From JAVBUP01 sp031555175 (GTDB taxonomy: Bacteria; Bacillota_I; Bacilli_A; Erysipelotrichales; Coprobacillaceae), in NCBI GenBank assembly GCA_031555175.1, contig JAVBUP010000006.1:39747-103746 (forward strand): DNA of 64,000 nucleotides. Reading direction: 5' to 3'. How positions within the stretch are numbered: the first letter of the stretch is position 1; every line of letters begins with the position of its first letter. The translations under genes and the position numbers were made by a program. Positions 52,893 to 61,114 of this stretch are shown piece by piece. The notes beneath the pieces were generated by a model, which was not told the DNA's origin, made no database searches, and was given only the letters and a program-made list of their open reading frames with translations.

Positions 52893-54475
52893 TAGTTAAT
52901 TCTCCTTCCCTTAACCAAATTTAGGTTACTACGTGAATCAATTTTCCATGTGTATTCATTTATTGATAACTTATCTACCATGGCATTAGTGATATAAAGG
53001 ATTTTATTATTCATATATGCGACCCTAGTTCCACTATCATAGAATCCTATCTCACTGTTATTTATTTCCACAGAAAAAGGACTTTGACTAGTCCCTAATA
53101 TAATTCTACCTTCAATAAATTTAATAAATCTTTCATAATACTCTTTATCACCATACTTCTCTAAATCGTTTCTTATTTGAGAGGTCACAGTATTAACAAA
53201 TTCAACTCCTGCTTTATTTATGCTCATCTGATTGACACTTTCAGCAGTAGCATCAATTGATTCATTTATTGAACTAACTACTTGTGTGATATTACCTTGT
53301 TCAATCAATATCTGAGCCATAGTTTTATTAGTATCATCAAATTCACTAACTACCATTTCAATCTTATTATCTACTTTATCTACAACTATTTCTGTCTTCT
53401 TTATTCTATTATCAATAGAAGAACTATAAGCATACTCTGTCGTAGATTTAACAGGGGTATTAGTAAAAATTCTTTCTTCCATCCCATTACCAATTGATAT
53501 TTCATAGCCAAATATTACCGATATGTTTTTTGAACCATTAACATCAAATGCTATGATATCCCCAATTTCTAAATATCCTAGTCCTGTTGTCTGCGCATCA
53601 AATGGCGTGATTACCACTCCTTTATAGCATTCTTCAAACAATTGCTTTTTGATAAGATATCGCCGATCGTAAGTCAAACCACCATCATCTATCTCAACAT
53701 CAATGATATCATTATTGCATAGTTTTACTTCATGTAAACCATCTATAGCAATCATATCATCATCTCTCTCATAGACATTATCCTCTTGTGGTGTGCGACT
53801 CAAAACTAATGAATTATACTTAATACTTGGCTCAAATTTATAACTTTTTAAATCACTTCCATTAAGTTTAACATCAGTGATTTCATAGTTCTTAACAATT
53901 AAATTTCCATTTTTAATGTAAATTATCCCATTTGATACTTCAGCAACATCCTCAAGGGCATCACGATAAGTAGCACCAGTTTTTGTATATTTATCTTTGT
54001 ATACCAAATAGTCCTCATTTCTAAATGGTATCTCTGATAATCCAACATTACATACCTCACATATCCCTTCTACAAAACTTCTCAAAGTACATGGATAAGT
54101 TAATGATAGACTCTCAAATTCTTTACTGAATTTAAGCATATAATCTCGTGCTTCTACCATAACTGTTTCTTTGTCTTCTTCCTTAACAATCGATTCAACA
54201 ATGTATGTTCCCAAACATATTTCGTTTTCCGCATCATCAACAATTATTTTATAATAAACAGTTAATTCTTTACCTAATAAATCATGCTCTCCAATATACT
54301 CTAGCGTTAATGAATGTAAAGCAGTAGATGCCATATTGGCCTCTACTGCTACTTTATAATTCATAATCTCACTATCATCTATTACTGCAATATCACCTCT
54401 ATTATCAAAGTATTCAACTCTTGCTCGTATTTTTCTAATTTTTTGGTTTCTAATGCTCTCTGCAAAATTTCTCAT
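52892..54475 (-). CDS. Tail hub / tail-associated protein (Tal-like)
   Basis: A 527-residue baseplate hub protein. The N-terminal region (residues ~1-370) resembles the hub folds of siphophage Tal/gp44 proteins, with blocks such as VEARDYMLKFSKEF and ATYRDALEDVAEVSNGIIYIKNG. The C-terminal part is coiled-coil-like (DNRIKKTEIVVDKVDNKIEMV) and ends in a small beta domain. There is no cell-wall-degrading domain at the end, unlike many Tal proteins, so the tail must cross the wall otherwise. It lies 3 bases from the distal-tail gene. Confidence 0.82.
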   Translation of the reverse strand: MRNFAESIRNQKIRKIRARVEYFDNRGDIAVIDDSEIMNYKVAVEANMASTALHSLTLEYIGEHDLLGKELTVYYKIIVDDAENEICLGTYIVESIVKEEDKETVMVEARDYMLKFSKEFESLSLTYPCTLRSFVEGICEVCNVGLSEIPFRNEDYLVYKDKYTKTGATYRDALEDVAEVSNGIIYIKNGNLIVKNYEITDVKLNGSDLKSYKFEPSIKYNSLVLSRTPQEDNVYERDDDMIAIDGLHEVKLCNNDIIDVEIDDGGLTYDRRYLIKKQLFEECYKGVVITPFDAQTTGLGYLEIGDIIAFDVNGSKNISVIFGYEISIGNGMEERIFTNTPVKSTTEYAYSSSIDNRIKKTEIVVDKVDNKIEMVVSEFDDTNKTMAQILIEQGNITQVVSSINESIDATAESVNQMSINKAGVEFVNTVTSQIRNDLEKYGDKEYYERFIKFIEGRIILGTSQSPFSVEINNSEIGFYDSGTRVAYMNNKILYITNAMVDKLSINEYTWKIDSRSNLNLVKGRRIN

Positions 54476-54477
54476 AT

Positions 54478-54849
54478 TTATATCCTCTTTAATGCAGTTA
54501 ATTCTGCACTAAAATCTACCCATAAATCCTTATCAGCTAGTAATACTCCTACATTTACATCACTTGTTTGGAACTCACCAGAATTATACTGTTGCTTTGC
54601 TGCATCCCACCACTCGATATGAAGTGATGGTTTATTGAATATTGACAATAACAATGATTGTTGACTTCCAGTCAATGTTGGCCAAGTTATCGCTATTTTT
54701 GGAAATATACCAATAATGGTACCTGTATAGGTACCATCCATTGCTCTATTTGTATCGCCAGCCCATAACTTTACATATGACACTTGATAATTGTTAGTGG
54801 CAGGAATATCATAGTAATCCTCACCATTTTTTATTCTTATATATCTCAT
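54478..54849 (-). CDS. Distal-tail-region protein
   Basis: A 123-residue protein (RYIRIKNGEDYYDIPATNNY ... DVNVGVLLADKDLWVDFSAE). Its position between the tape measure and the hub is that of the Dit protein, which joins tube and hub in siphophages. It is shorter than classical Dit (~250) and resembles a small-siphophage DUF6711-type protein. It overlaps the tape-measure gene by one base. Confidence 0.7.
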   Translation of the reverse strand: MRYIRIKNGEDYYDIPATNNYQVSYVKLWAGDTNRAMDGTYTGTIIGIFPKIAITWPTLTGSQQSLLLSIFNKPSLHIEWWDAAKQQYNSGEFQTSDVNVGVLLADKDLWVDFSAELTALKRI

Positions 54850-57143
54850 TAATAATTCCCTCCAGTATTAAAATCTCTTCTTCTTTGATAATAACTAACT
54901 TTCTCACTTAGTTTAGCTCCATCTAATTCAACTACATTTCTAATTTGAATAGGTTCATTGCTATTGCCAAACCCAAATGATGATAATACTTTAGCAAATG
55001 TTTCGGACATTATATTTTGTGGTGTGACAATTTCAGGATTTAAGTTGGCATTTGGATATTCTCCCATCAATCCAACTGTTGGACGAGTGATAACACCACC
55101 AACAGCAAACTCAGAAACTTTAGGTGGTGTGTATGCGACTATTGCCTTTGCACCGTTTATTAGCGTTTTCAACTGGAATTCAATTGATGATGGAGTTGCA
55201 GCTGCTTTAACTCCATCTTTGAAATTATCAACTGCTGTTTCTCCAATCTCCTTAAAATCATCAACTTGAGTAGTCATATTATCTTTTGCACCATCCAATG
55301 TGATTTCCTTATTTGCAAGTTTATATACTTCTCCATATTTAAGCGGTTGGTCTTCTAAATATTCATAAAACTCATCCAATTTGCTTTGTGTTATACCCAA
55401 TGCTAGTTGCCTATCCCCTACAATCTTCATTTCAGCATCATATTTTGCCTTTACATCTGCCGATAGGCGCGATGCATCATAAGCACTGTATTTCTTTACA
55501 ATCTCTTCGACTTCATCCTTACAATTTTGATAATCTCTCACTTGCTCAGCGTTTGCACCTGTAATTAATTCGGCCATTGTATTAACACTTTCATACGTTA
55601 CATTGTTCAACTTATTCTGAGCTTCTTGAGCATGGGCTAATAGTTCGGCATCCATTTGATCTTTAATATCTTGCCATTCAGTTGTCCCTTCCACTAGCCC
55701 ATTTAAATCATTTTTCCATCGCTCTTCAATAGCTGCTTTTTGGTTAGCAGTTTCGATTAATATCCTATTCTTCTTATCTTCATCTGCTGCATCTTGCAGT
55801 TTCTTATATTCTGCTAACTCTTCTTCCGTAAGTTCGCCCTTTTTTTGCATTAAAATAGTTCTCATTCCTATTTCCATGCTTTCGTTTTCTGATAGTGATT
55901 TCGTTGCCATATCTCGTAATGCGCTCAAATGCTCATCGTATGCAATTCTATCCTCCTCACGCCAAACACCCTTGTTGTCAAAAACCCTTTTTTCTATTTT
56001 CTCTAACTCAGATGCATGCCCTTCAAATTCTTTTATCTTTTCTGCATTATTAGTTAATATGGATGATAATGCCTTAGATTCTTCTTCTTCTGTTAGGTAA
56101 CTCATTTCTGAATACATTGCAGCTAGTGTTTTGTATGTTTCATCACCACATTCCGTTAAGCTAGTTCGAAGTGTAGAAACCATACTTTGACTGGCACCAA
56201 TCAACTCATTAATATCAATAGAAATTGATAAATCATTTTCAGCAAGAAGAAGTGCCACATCCTCATAAGCCTCAGTAAACTTATCTAGCCCATCTTTTTT
56301 CAAGGTACTTAAGGCTGATGTTTGAGTAGAAACTGCTACTTCAGTCTCTAGAAGCATATCATTGAATTTTGAAGTTGCTTCTTCTGCATCATATAAGGCA
56401 TATTTCACTCCATCTGACTCTTTATTGAAATATGATATTACACTAGTTATTACTTCCCATGAGCCTTTAGCCAACTCTATAGCTGTTTTCACTTGGTCAA
56501 ATGCTCCAGAAACACTGCCCACAATACCAAGCGCTCCTGAGAACTTATCTACCAGATTACCAAACACTCCTTTACTTTCATCAGTCTTATCTTTCAAATC
56601 ACTTTGCGAATCTGATAAGTCTCCGGATTTATCTGCATATTTTTGCATACTTCCCTTTGCCATATCGATTGTCTCTGTAAATTTACCCATGGAATCTTTT
56701 GATTTTTCCATATTATCTTTAAATTTATCAGTTGAAACACTTGCATCAGCAATTTTATCACCAAATCTTACCATTTGAGTAGTTGAAGATACAATGTTAT
56801 CAGCAAATTTATCTACTCTATCTTTTGCCTTTTCAACACCACCACCAAATTCGGATACTTGTGCAAGCGCATCACCTACACCATCATCAAACTCATTTAC
56901 AGTGTTATTAGCAGCATTAATCTTCTTGGAAAACTCTTTTACATTATCTTCTGATTCCTTAATCTCATCGCCAAACTTTCCTATTGAATTCTTTGAATCG
57001 GTAATTTCTTTCCCGAAATCCTTGATTTTACCTACCGAAGCACTCAATTGATCAACAAATTTTTCAAGTGTCTTTATTGACTCTTTGAATTTATCTGTCA
57101 CTAGCTCAATTACTACTTTTAAATTCTCTAATTCCTTGTCCAT
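54849..57143 (-). CDS. Tape measure protein with 14-residue repeats
   Basis: A 764-residue tail length ruler. Residues ~29-196 form twelve tandem 14-residue repeats, each opening with a Phe, Tyr or Leu (FGKEITDSKNSIGK, FGDEIKESEDNVKE, FADNIVSSTTQMVR). A short hydrophobic stretch (GALGIVGSVSGAFDQV) and long helical blocks follow. The C-terminus carries the FAVGGVITRPTVGLMGEYPN motif common to tape measures. It is the largest gene of the module. By the usual ~0.15 nm per residue rule the tail would be roughly 110 nm; that is an estimate. Confidence 0.93.
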   Translation of the reverse strand: MDKELENLKVVIELVTDKFKESIKTLEKFVDQLSASVGKIKDFGKEITDSKNSIGKFGDEIKESEDNVKEFSKKINAANNTVNEFDDGVGDALAQVSEFGGGVEKAKDRVDKFADNIVSSTTQMVRFGDKIADASVSTDKFKDNMEKSKDSMGKFTETIDMAKGSMQKYADKSGDLSDSQSDLKDKTDESKGVFGNLVDKFSGALGIVGSVSGAFDQVKTAIELAKGSWEVITSVISYFNKESDGVKYALYDAEEATSKFNDMLLETEVAVSTQTSALSTLKKDGLDKFTEAYEDVALLLAENDLSISIDINELIGASQSMVSTLRTSLTECGDETYKTLAAMYSEMSYLTEEEESKALSSILTNNAEKIKEFEGHASELEKIEKRVFDNKGVWREEDRIAYDEHLSALRDMATKSLSENESMEIGMRTILMQKKGELTEEELAEYKKLQDAADEDKKNRILIETANQKAAIEERWKNDLNGLVEGTTEWQDIKDQMDAELLAHAQEAQNKLNNVTYESVNTMAELITGANAEQVRDYQNCKDEVEEIVKKYSAYDASRLSADVKAKYDAEMKIVGDRQLALGITQSKLDEFYEYLEDQPLKYGEVYKLANKEITLDGAKDNMTTQVDDFKEIGETAVDNFKDGVKAAATPSSIEFQLKTLINGAKAIVAYTPPKVSEFAVGGVITRPTVGLMGEYPNANLNPEIVTPQNIMSETFAKVLSSFGFGNSNEPIQIRNVVELDGAKLSEKVSYYQRRRDFNTGGNY
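56556..57059 (-). repeat. Twelve degenerate 42-bp repeats inside the tape measure gene
   Basis: The DNA coding for the 14-residue repeats at residues 29-196 of the tape measure; each unit is 42 bp with a phenylalanine-type codon at its start. The units are diverged at DNA level but keep exact length. Confidence 0.85.
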
Positions 57144-57167
57144 TATATTTCCCTTTCTTTTATTTAA

Positions 57168-57907
57168 TCAAAACAAAAAAGAACAAATTTTTGTTCTTTT
57201 TATGAAATAATAATTATTAATAATTTTTTGCAATTATTGAAGCCATCTTCACATTGTTCACTACTTTATATCTGACAAGATAGTCTTTTTCTGTTATAAA
57301 CTCAGCATTTTTACCTTCCGCGAACATATATTTGATTGCAGTCGCGTCAACATCCGAGTAGATGAAGTAAGGTGACTCTGCTAATCTATCCATTATTTGC
57401 TTATACTCAATATTTTTATCATCTCCAAGATCGTTTTCCCCATATAATACGTCTATCCTGTTAACATACTTATATTCTTTTTTTGGAGCCTCAAACCATA
57501 TATCTATTGCGATATTGCTTTCTTCATTATAAAAACGAATATAACTGCTAGTAAAAACATTATGGTATGTTTCATCCAATAAAAACTCTATGCTAACATC
57601 TTGTGTAAGGTTTTCAATAATTTTAGTACATATTTTCTCTTCATCTAAAAATAACTTCTCATATCTAGGCTTCTCTTCAAAATACTCTGTTCCTTTATAT
57701 TCTTCAGCAACTGGTGGTTTTTTAGAGACTACAACTGGGTCAGGATCATTACTTTCATTAGGACTGCACCCCGTAACAAGCAAACTAATAAATAGTAAAT
57801 GCAAAAACAATTTCTTCATAATATATAACCCTCCTGTTATTAATTATATGATATTATAATATTCTATGTTCTAAATTAATAATAACATGAAAACGGTTTA
57901 CTATCAA
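57168..57907 (-). repeat. Lipoprotein cassette, copy 2 (duplicate of 48,795-49,535)
   Basis: Same architecture as copy 1: upstream region, gene and terminator (AAGAACAAA/TTTGTTCTT), placed between the tail chaperone region and the tape measure gene. A self-contained unit inside a phage operon is what phage biologists call a moron. Confidence 0.88.
57217..57819 (-). CDS. Lipoprotein encoded within the tail operon (moron)
   Basis: A 200-residue lipoprotein with signal MKKLFLHLLFISLLVTGC. About 80% identical to the copy at 48,845. It is carried inside the tail operon, 73 bases before the tape measure gene, with its own ribosome-binding site, a TATAAT-like -10 and a terminator. Some phage lipoproteins (such as Ltp of TP-J34) block injection by contacting the tape measure, so an exclusion or self-immunity role is an attractive guess. 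The family itself is not recognised. Confidence 0.85.
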   Translation of the reverse strand: MKKLFLHLLFISLLVTGCSPNESNDPDPVVVSKKPPVAEEYKGTEYFEEKPRYEKLFLDEEKICTKIIENLTQDVSIEFLLDETYHNVFTSSYIRFYNEESNIAIDIWFEAPKKEYKYVNRIDVLYGENDLGDDKNIEYKQIMDRLAESPYFIYSDVDATAIKYMFAEGKNAEFITEKDYLVRYKVVNNVKMASIIAKNY

Positions 57908-58121
57908 TATTTTACAGTTGTTTCTTGCTCTCTATACCCCTAAAGTATGCATAAAAGATGATAGTAGATACTTTATCTATTCGATATATTATCTTTGATT
58001 TCTATTACAATCTCAGCCCTTTTGATAGATAATCATTCATATCATGAAAACTATGCATAATATACTGTCTTAATATATGATCGCGAAGTAGATTTATTTC
58101 TAAATTAACCTACCGAAATCT
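57908..58121. other. Gap with a decayed tail-chaperone fragment
   Basis: Positions about 58,034-58,086 resemble the 3' part of the tail chaperone gene near 58,866-58,920 (shared ATGAAAACTAT / ATGGAAACTAT pattern and the following TATTGTC-type run), at about 80% by eye. No intact frame is present. Confidence 0.5.
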
Positions 58122-58331
58122 TTACTTTTCTCTTTCTAAAACTATCAATAAGCAGATAAGTACACCACTATTAACTATGGGAGTAATTGCTTTCGAAATA
58201 CTCCATCCCTCATCATAGTATTTGCTTAACTCGGCATTTATAATCTCTACAAGCAAATCACCTTTTGAAGACCATGGTTTCGGATATTTTTTCGAATCTT
58301 CAGGGATTTTAATAACTCTAAATTCTTTCAT
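58122..58331 (-). CDS. Small DUF4177-like protein
   Basis: A 69-residue protein starting at the ATG at 58331 after GAAAGGAAGC. MKEFRVIKIPEDSKKYP opens it, followed by EIINAELSKYYDEGWSISKAI and a hydrophobic end (SGVLICLLIVLERE). This layout (FRVIKI ... EGW.I....) recalls DUF4177. It sits between tail genes but does not look structural. Cargo gene or a small regulator are both possible. Confidence 0.6.
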   Translation of the reverse strand: MKEFRVIKIPEDSKKYPKPWSSKGDLLVEIINAELSKYYDEGWSISKAITPIVNSGVLICLLIVLEREK

Positions 58332-58731
58332 ATTATTGCTTCCTTTCATTTTCATACTTTCATAATAACATATCCGATATGAAATTTGAATATTTAAACT
58401 TTACATCTACCGCACTTCCTACTTTCTTATAATATCATATTAAATATATAATCCAGATAGTTAGTCCTTTCGTTAAGTTAGCTTATGCTGATTGTTTTAT
58501 TTATTATGTGGATAATTTTGAAAGTCTTCATCATATTATTCTGCTCAAAAGAAAAGTAGACTAATTTTCAAATTACTCTACCATAATCCCTTCTTTTTCT
58601 AAGACTGCAAAAAGGTGCTCGAATTGAATTCTCTAATATTTTGAAAATTTTATGATCTCCCACAGTATTGCTCTTTCATTTATAGACTGTAATAATAAAG
58701 TATACCAAAAGATGCTAATACATCCAGAAAT
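58332..58731. other. Gap downstream of the tail chaperone gene
   Basis: About 400 bases without a gene that I can support; low-complexity AT-rich sequence. Possibly decayed tail DNA, given the neighbouring remnants. Confidence 0.4.
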
Positions 58732-58995
58732 TTAAGTCTTATACTTTTCTTCACCACCTAAAGCATACATCCAAGATAATAATAAATCCTTCATCTCATC
58801 TGGTGATTTCTCTTTATTTACTATTACTTGTTCTTCCTTTTTTGTTAAGTGATTCTTTGGGTATTTCTTTGGATCATGGAAACTATACATCATATATTGT
58901 CCTAAGATATGATTACTCATATCTCTATATTCAAACTCTTGGTATTGTCTCTCACTATATCCTTTGAGATAACTCTTTAACTGCACTCCTGTCAT
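58732..58995 (-). CDS. Tail assembly chaperone, second frame (gpT-like part of a frameshift product)
   Basis: The annotated frame starts at an internal ATG and gives 87 residues (MTGVQLKSYLKGYSERQY ... SWMYALGGEEKYKT). Reading upstream the same frame stays open and sensible through SIEQFIYRISGQLLVKPDIL and back into the end of the preceding chaperone gene. It is in the -1 frame relative to that gene. A -1 ribosomal slip near 59,103 would give a 203-residue fusion, the gpG-gpT arrangement of many siphophages. Confidence 0.75.
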   Translation of the reverse strand: MTGVQLKSYLKGYSERQYQEFEYRDMSNHILGQYMMYSFHDPKKYPKNHLTKKEEQVIVNKEKSPDEMKDLLLSWMYALGGEEKYKT

Positions 58996-59054
58996 ATCTA
59001 ACAGAATATCTGGCTTGACTAATAATTGTCCCGATATTCGATAGATAAACTGCT

Positions 59055-59342
59055 CTATGCTTTCGCTTGTTTCTTCTTGTGTCCCGCTAGTGCTTGAGGC
59101 TTCCCCAATAAACCCGATTTTGTAAATGCCTGTACAATATTCTGACTTATTGCCTCTAGTCCTACTCCTGCTTCTATTTCTTCTTGGATTATTTCACAAG
59201 CTTTATTAAAATCTACTTTACTCCCTACTGCTACTAAATTTGTAATAGCCTTTAGAGATCCATCTCCTAATACTTGATCAATACTCTTCCCTGTTAGTTC
59301 TTCCAACTCAATTAATGATCTAAATGTATATTTTAATTCCAT
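59055..59342 (-). CDS. Tail assembly chaperone (gpG-like)
   Basis: A 95-residue, helical acidic protein (RSLIELEELTGKSIDQVLGD, KACEIIQEEIEAGVGLEA), with a basic end (GHKKKQAKA). Location between the tube gene and the tape measure, and the overlapping second frame, identify it as the first product of the chaperone pair. These chaperones coat the tape measure during tail assembly. A run GGGG at 59,103-59,106 is a candidate slip site. RBS is GAAGGAG. Confidence 0.82.
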   Translation of the reverse strand: MELKYTFRSLIELEELTGKSIDQVLGDGSLKAITNLVAVGSKVDFNKACEIIQEEIEAGVGLEAISQNIVQAFTKSGLLGKPQALAGHKKKQAKA

Positions 59343-59367
59343 TTCATATTTCTCCTTCTATATAGAA

Positions 59368-59399
59368 TTAAAGAGAAAGATATTTAACTTTCTCTTTAA
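59368..59399 (-). promoter_or_regulatory. Hairpin between tube and chaperone genes
   Basis: A perfect 12-bp stem TTAAAGAGAAAG/CTTTCTCTTTAA with an 8-nt loop. No T-run follows on the minus strand. It may protect or attenuate the transcript so that tube protein is made in excess. Confidence 0.7.
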
Positions 59400-59411
59400 T
59401 ATTTTTATTGT

Positions 59412-59849
59412 CTACTCACCATCTACAAATTCGTATACTGGTTTACCTGAGCATCTTAATGCTCCAGTTGCTGTAATTGCAGTTCCAGAATCTAATGCAG
59501 ATAATGCAAATGATTTTAAGAATGCATCTACTTCTACAGATAGCATTGGTGATGTAGGTACATCGATTTTCCATCTAGCTACTTCTCCTGAATCAGCTAA
59601 TGCAAATAATTTTTGAACATTATCCATATCAGCTACATTAATAGTGAATGGGATTTCTCCTCCATCTTTGATTCCAGAAATGAATTGTTTGAATCCTGCT
59701 GAATCATGATCAGTGCTTTCAATTTCTGTTGTTGTAACTGCAGGAGGAGTTGTATTTACTAAATGAGCTACTTTTACCCATTCTTCCCCTTCTCTATAAC
59801 TTAATACTGTTCCATGCCCCATATAAGCATTTACTTTATTTGGTTCCAT
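59412..59849 (-). CDS. Major tail tube protein
   Basis: A 145-residue protein. The pattern TTTEIESTDHDSAGFKQFISG and GGEIPFTINVADMDNVQKLF matches the siphophage tail-tube family. C-terminal TGALRCSGKPVYEF is also typical. Its copies stack into the tail tube around the tape measure. It follows the tail terminator-like gene by 15 bases and precedes the chaperones. Confidence 0.9.
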   Translation of the reverse strand: MEPNKVNAYMGHGTVLSYREGEEWVKVAHLVNTTPPAVTTTEIESTDHDSAGFKQFISGIKDGGEIPFTINVADMDNVQKLFALADSGEVARWKIDVPTSPMLSVEVDAFLKSFALSALDSGTAITATGALRCSGKPVYEFVDGE

Positions 59850-59864
59850 TTTGTTTTCTCCCTT

Positions 59865-60191
59865 TTAGATAAAATATTTAAAATTTAATTCTGTTTGATA
59901 GCAATTAATCTCTCTATCAACAACATCATTAGTTGAGATATGAAGATATTCTATACTCTCCATTGCAGCGATAACATCTTCCTCTAACTCCAGTAGATCA
60001 TCGTTGTCATCGCTACAAATAATTACTTTTGCTTCTACATCGTTATATACACTACCATCTAAGCTATTTTCAATTTTATTGTTGATAGCAACTACTAGAT
60101 ATGGATATGATTCTTCATCCTCTAGATATCTTTGCTCAACAAGTATACCGATGCTTGATAAGGCGTTGTATATTCTTTCTTTAATTGTCAT
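59865..60191 (-). CDS. Tail terminator-like protein
   Basis: A 108-residue protein (MTIKERIYNALSSIGILVEQ, EDEESYPYLVVAINNKIENS, VEAKVIICSDDNDDLLELEE). Length, first-gene position and the 'iynaLssig..v.q..' opening recall gpU/DUF3168-type tail terminators, which cap the tube at its head-proximal end. In a tailocin this cap is the end of the particle. It is the first gene after the repeat array and promoter region. RBS is GAAGGAG. Confidence 0.7.
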   Translation of the reverse strand: MTIKERIYNALSSIGILVEQRYLEDEESYPYLVVAINNKIENSLDGSVYNDVEAKVIICSDDNDDLLELEEDVIAAMESIEYLHISTNDVVDREINCYQTELNFKYFI

Positions 60192-60344
60192 AATAATCTC
60201 CTTCTAACTAAATCTTTCCATTTACACTTTGATGCTTGCAGTTAATCTGCCAATAATATATTTAGTTATAGTTTTATTCTTCATCGTCATGAAGATAAGC
60301 TAGCTTAATAGAAATTTTGTCCTTCTTTCTACAGTTTACATTTT

Positions 60345-60433
60345 ACTATACAAGTTACTGTCATTTCACTAGTCAGTTACTGTCAATTTACGGACAATTT
60401 ACTGACATTCTACTGTCATTTCACTGTCAAACT
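60345..60433 (-). promoter_or_regulatory. Tail-operon promoter region with seven 11-bp repeats
   Basis: Positions 60,357-60,433 are seven back-to-back 11-bp units: ACTGTCATTTC, ACTAGTCAGTT, ACTGTCAATTT, ACGGACAATTT, ACTGACATTCT, ACTGTCATTTC and ACTGTCAAACT. The spacing is exact and close to one DNA turn. A -10-like TATAGT (60,345-60,350, minus strand) follows 6 bp later, so the array covers the -35 position. It is probably the binding site of the activator encoded just upstream at 60,473. Confidence 0.85.
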
Positions 60434-60472
60434 TCTTTAAATCTATCAAAATGATTAATATTTCAATAATAC

Positions 60473-60958
60473 TTATAAGCTAAATGAATCAGTTAGTATT
60501 CTGATTCTACTTAATTGCTTCTCTATATTTTTATATTCATTTCTCCAAATCGTTTTTTCAGACTTGCCAAACTTTTCAGCAACAGTAGCTACCGCAATAG
60601 ATATCCCAACATTTTCTATTACTATTAAATAGAATAGATGTGAATGAGAGTTATCGTCTTCCTTAAGACTTTTAACACATTCATTATAGTGTTCCTTAAT
60701 TCCATCTATTTTGATTTTCTGATCTAATATCCTATCATCTAGTGTTTTACCATTAATATCTGGCATCCCAATAATTTCTAGATAAGCAACCATTTTATCT
60801 TTTCTAAACCCTTTTGTTTGTGGTTCTTGCCCAACATTACTTGATTGGCTAAAGAACTCACAATAGATTCTTTCTTTCTCATCCTCTAGTATTTGCTTCA
60901 TTTCCCTAGCAAGACCAAGATCTCTTCTTACATTAATGTATTCATTTATAGTTTCCAT
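60473..60958 (-). CDS. ArpU/RinA-like late transcription activator
   Basis: A 161-residue protein starting at the ATG at 60958 after AAAGGGG; five upstream residues are dropped. The N-terminal half is helical. The C-terminus is a sigma-region-4-like helix-turn-helix: GISIAVATVAEKFGKSEKT followed by IWRNEYKNIEKQLSRIR. Phage regulators of the ArpU/RinA type switch on late genes from such a domain. Its gene has its own promoter under the phage repressor, and the 11-bp repeat array lies between it and the tail operon. A small terminase was considered but the C-terminal domain favours a regulator. Confidence 0.7.
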   Translation of the reverse strand: METINEYINVRRDLGLAREMKQILEDEKERIYCEFFSQSSNVGQEPQTKGFRKDKMVAYLEIIGMPDINGKTLDDRILDQKIKIDGIKEHYNECVKSLKEDDNSHSHLFYLIVIENVGISIAVATVAEKFGKSEKTIWRNEYKNIEKQLSRIRILTDSFSL

Positions 60959-60971
60959 ATATTCCCCTTTC

Positions 60972-60988
60972 ATAGACTATTAGTCTAT
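60972..60988. promoter_or_regulatory. Operator 1 (perfect palindrome)
   Basis: TAGACTATTAGTCTA, a 7-1-7 palindrome, extended by A/T at both ends. It is placed between the -10 and the start of the activator gene. Confidence 0.82.
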
Positions 60989-61009
60989 ATCAATTTTGAT
61001 TGTATTTGT

Positions 61010-61038
61010 ATTGTATAAGACTTTAAGTACAATTTCAA
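61010..61038 (-). promoter_or_regulatory. Promoter of the activator gene
   Basis: Minus strand -35 TTGAAA (61,033-61,038), 17-bp spacer, -10 TACAAT (61,010-61,015). Operator 1 is 21 bp downstream of the -10. Confidence 0.75.
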
Positions 61039-61067
61039 GCATAATATTACAAATATTTATCAAAATA

Positions 61068-61096
61068 TTGACTTTTATAGACTGATAATCTATTAT
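61068..61096 (+). promoter_or_regulatory. Promoter of the repressor-protease genes with operator 2 in the spacer
   Basis: -35 TTGACT (61,068-61,073), 17-bp spacer, -10 TATTAT (61,091-61,096). TAGACTGATAATCTA (61,078-61,092) fills the spacer; it is a weaker version of operator 1, suggesting autoregulation. Confidence 0.78.
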
Positions 61097-61114
61097 TGTT
61101 ATAGAGGTGGTAAT

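Noticed and set aside
60192..60345. 22-codon frame (starts MTMKNKTITK) in the leader of the tail operon
   Set aside because: The initiation signal is weak and it is most likely untranslated leader sequence.
60473..60958. Small terminase subunit
   Set aside because: The C-terminal sigma-like helix-turn-helix and the position before the repeat array fit a late activator better, and no large terminase follows.
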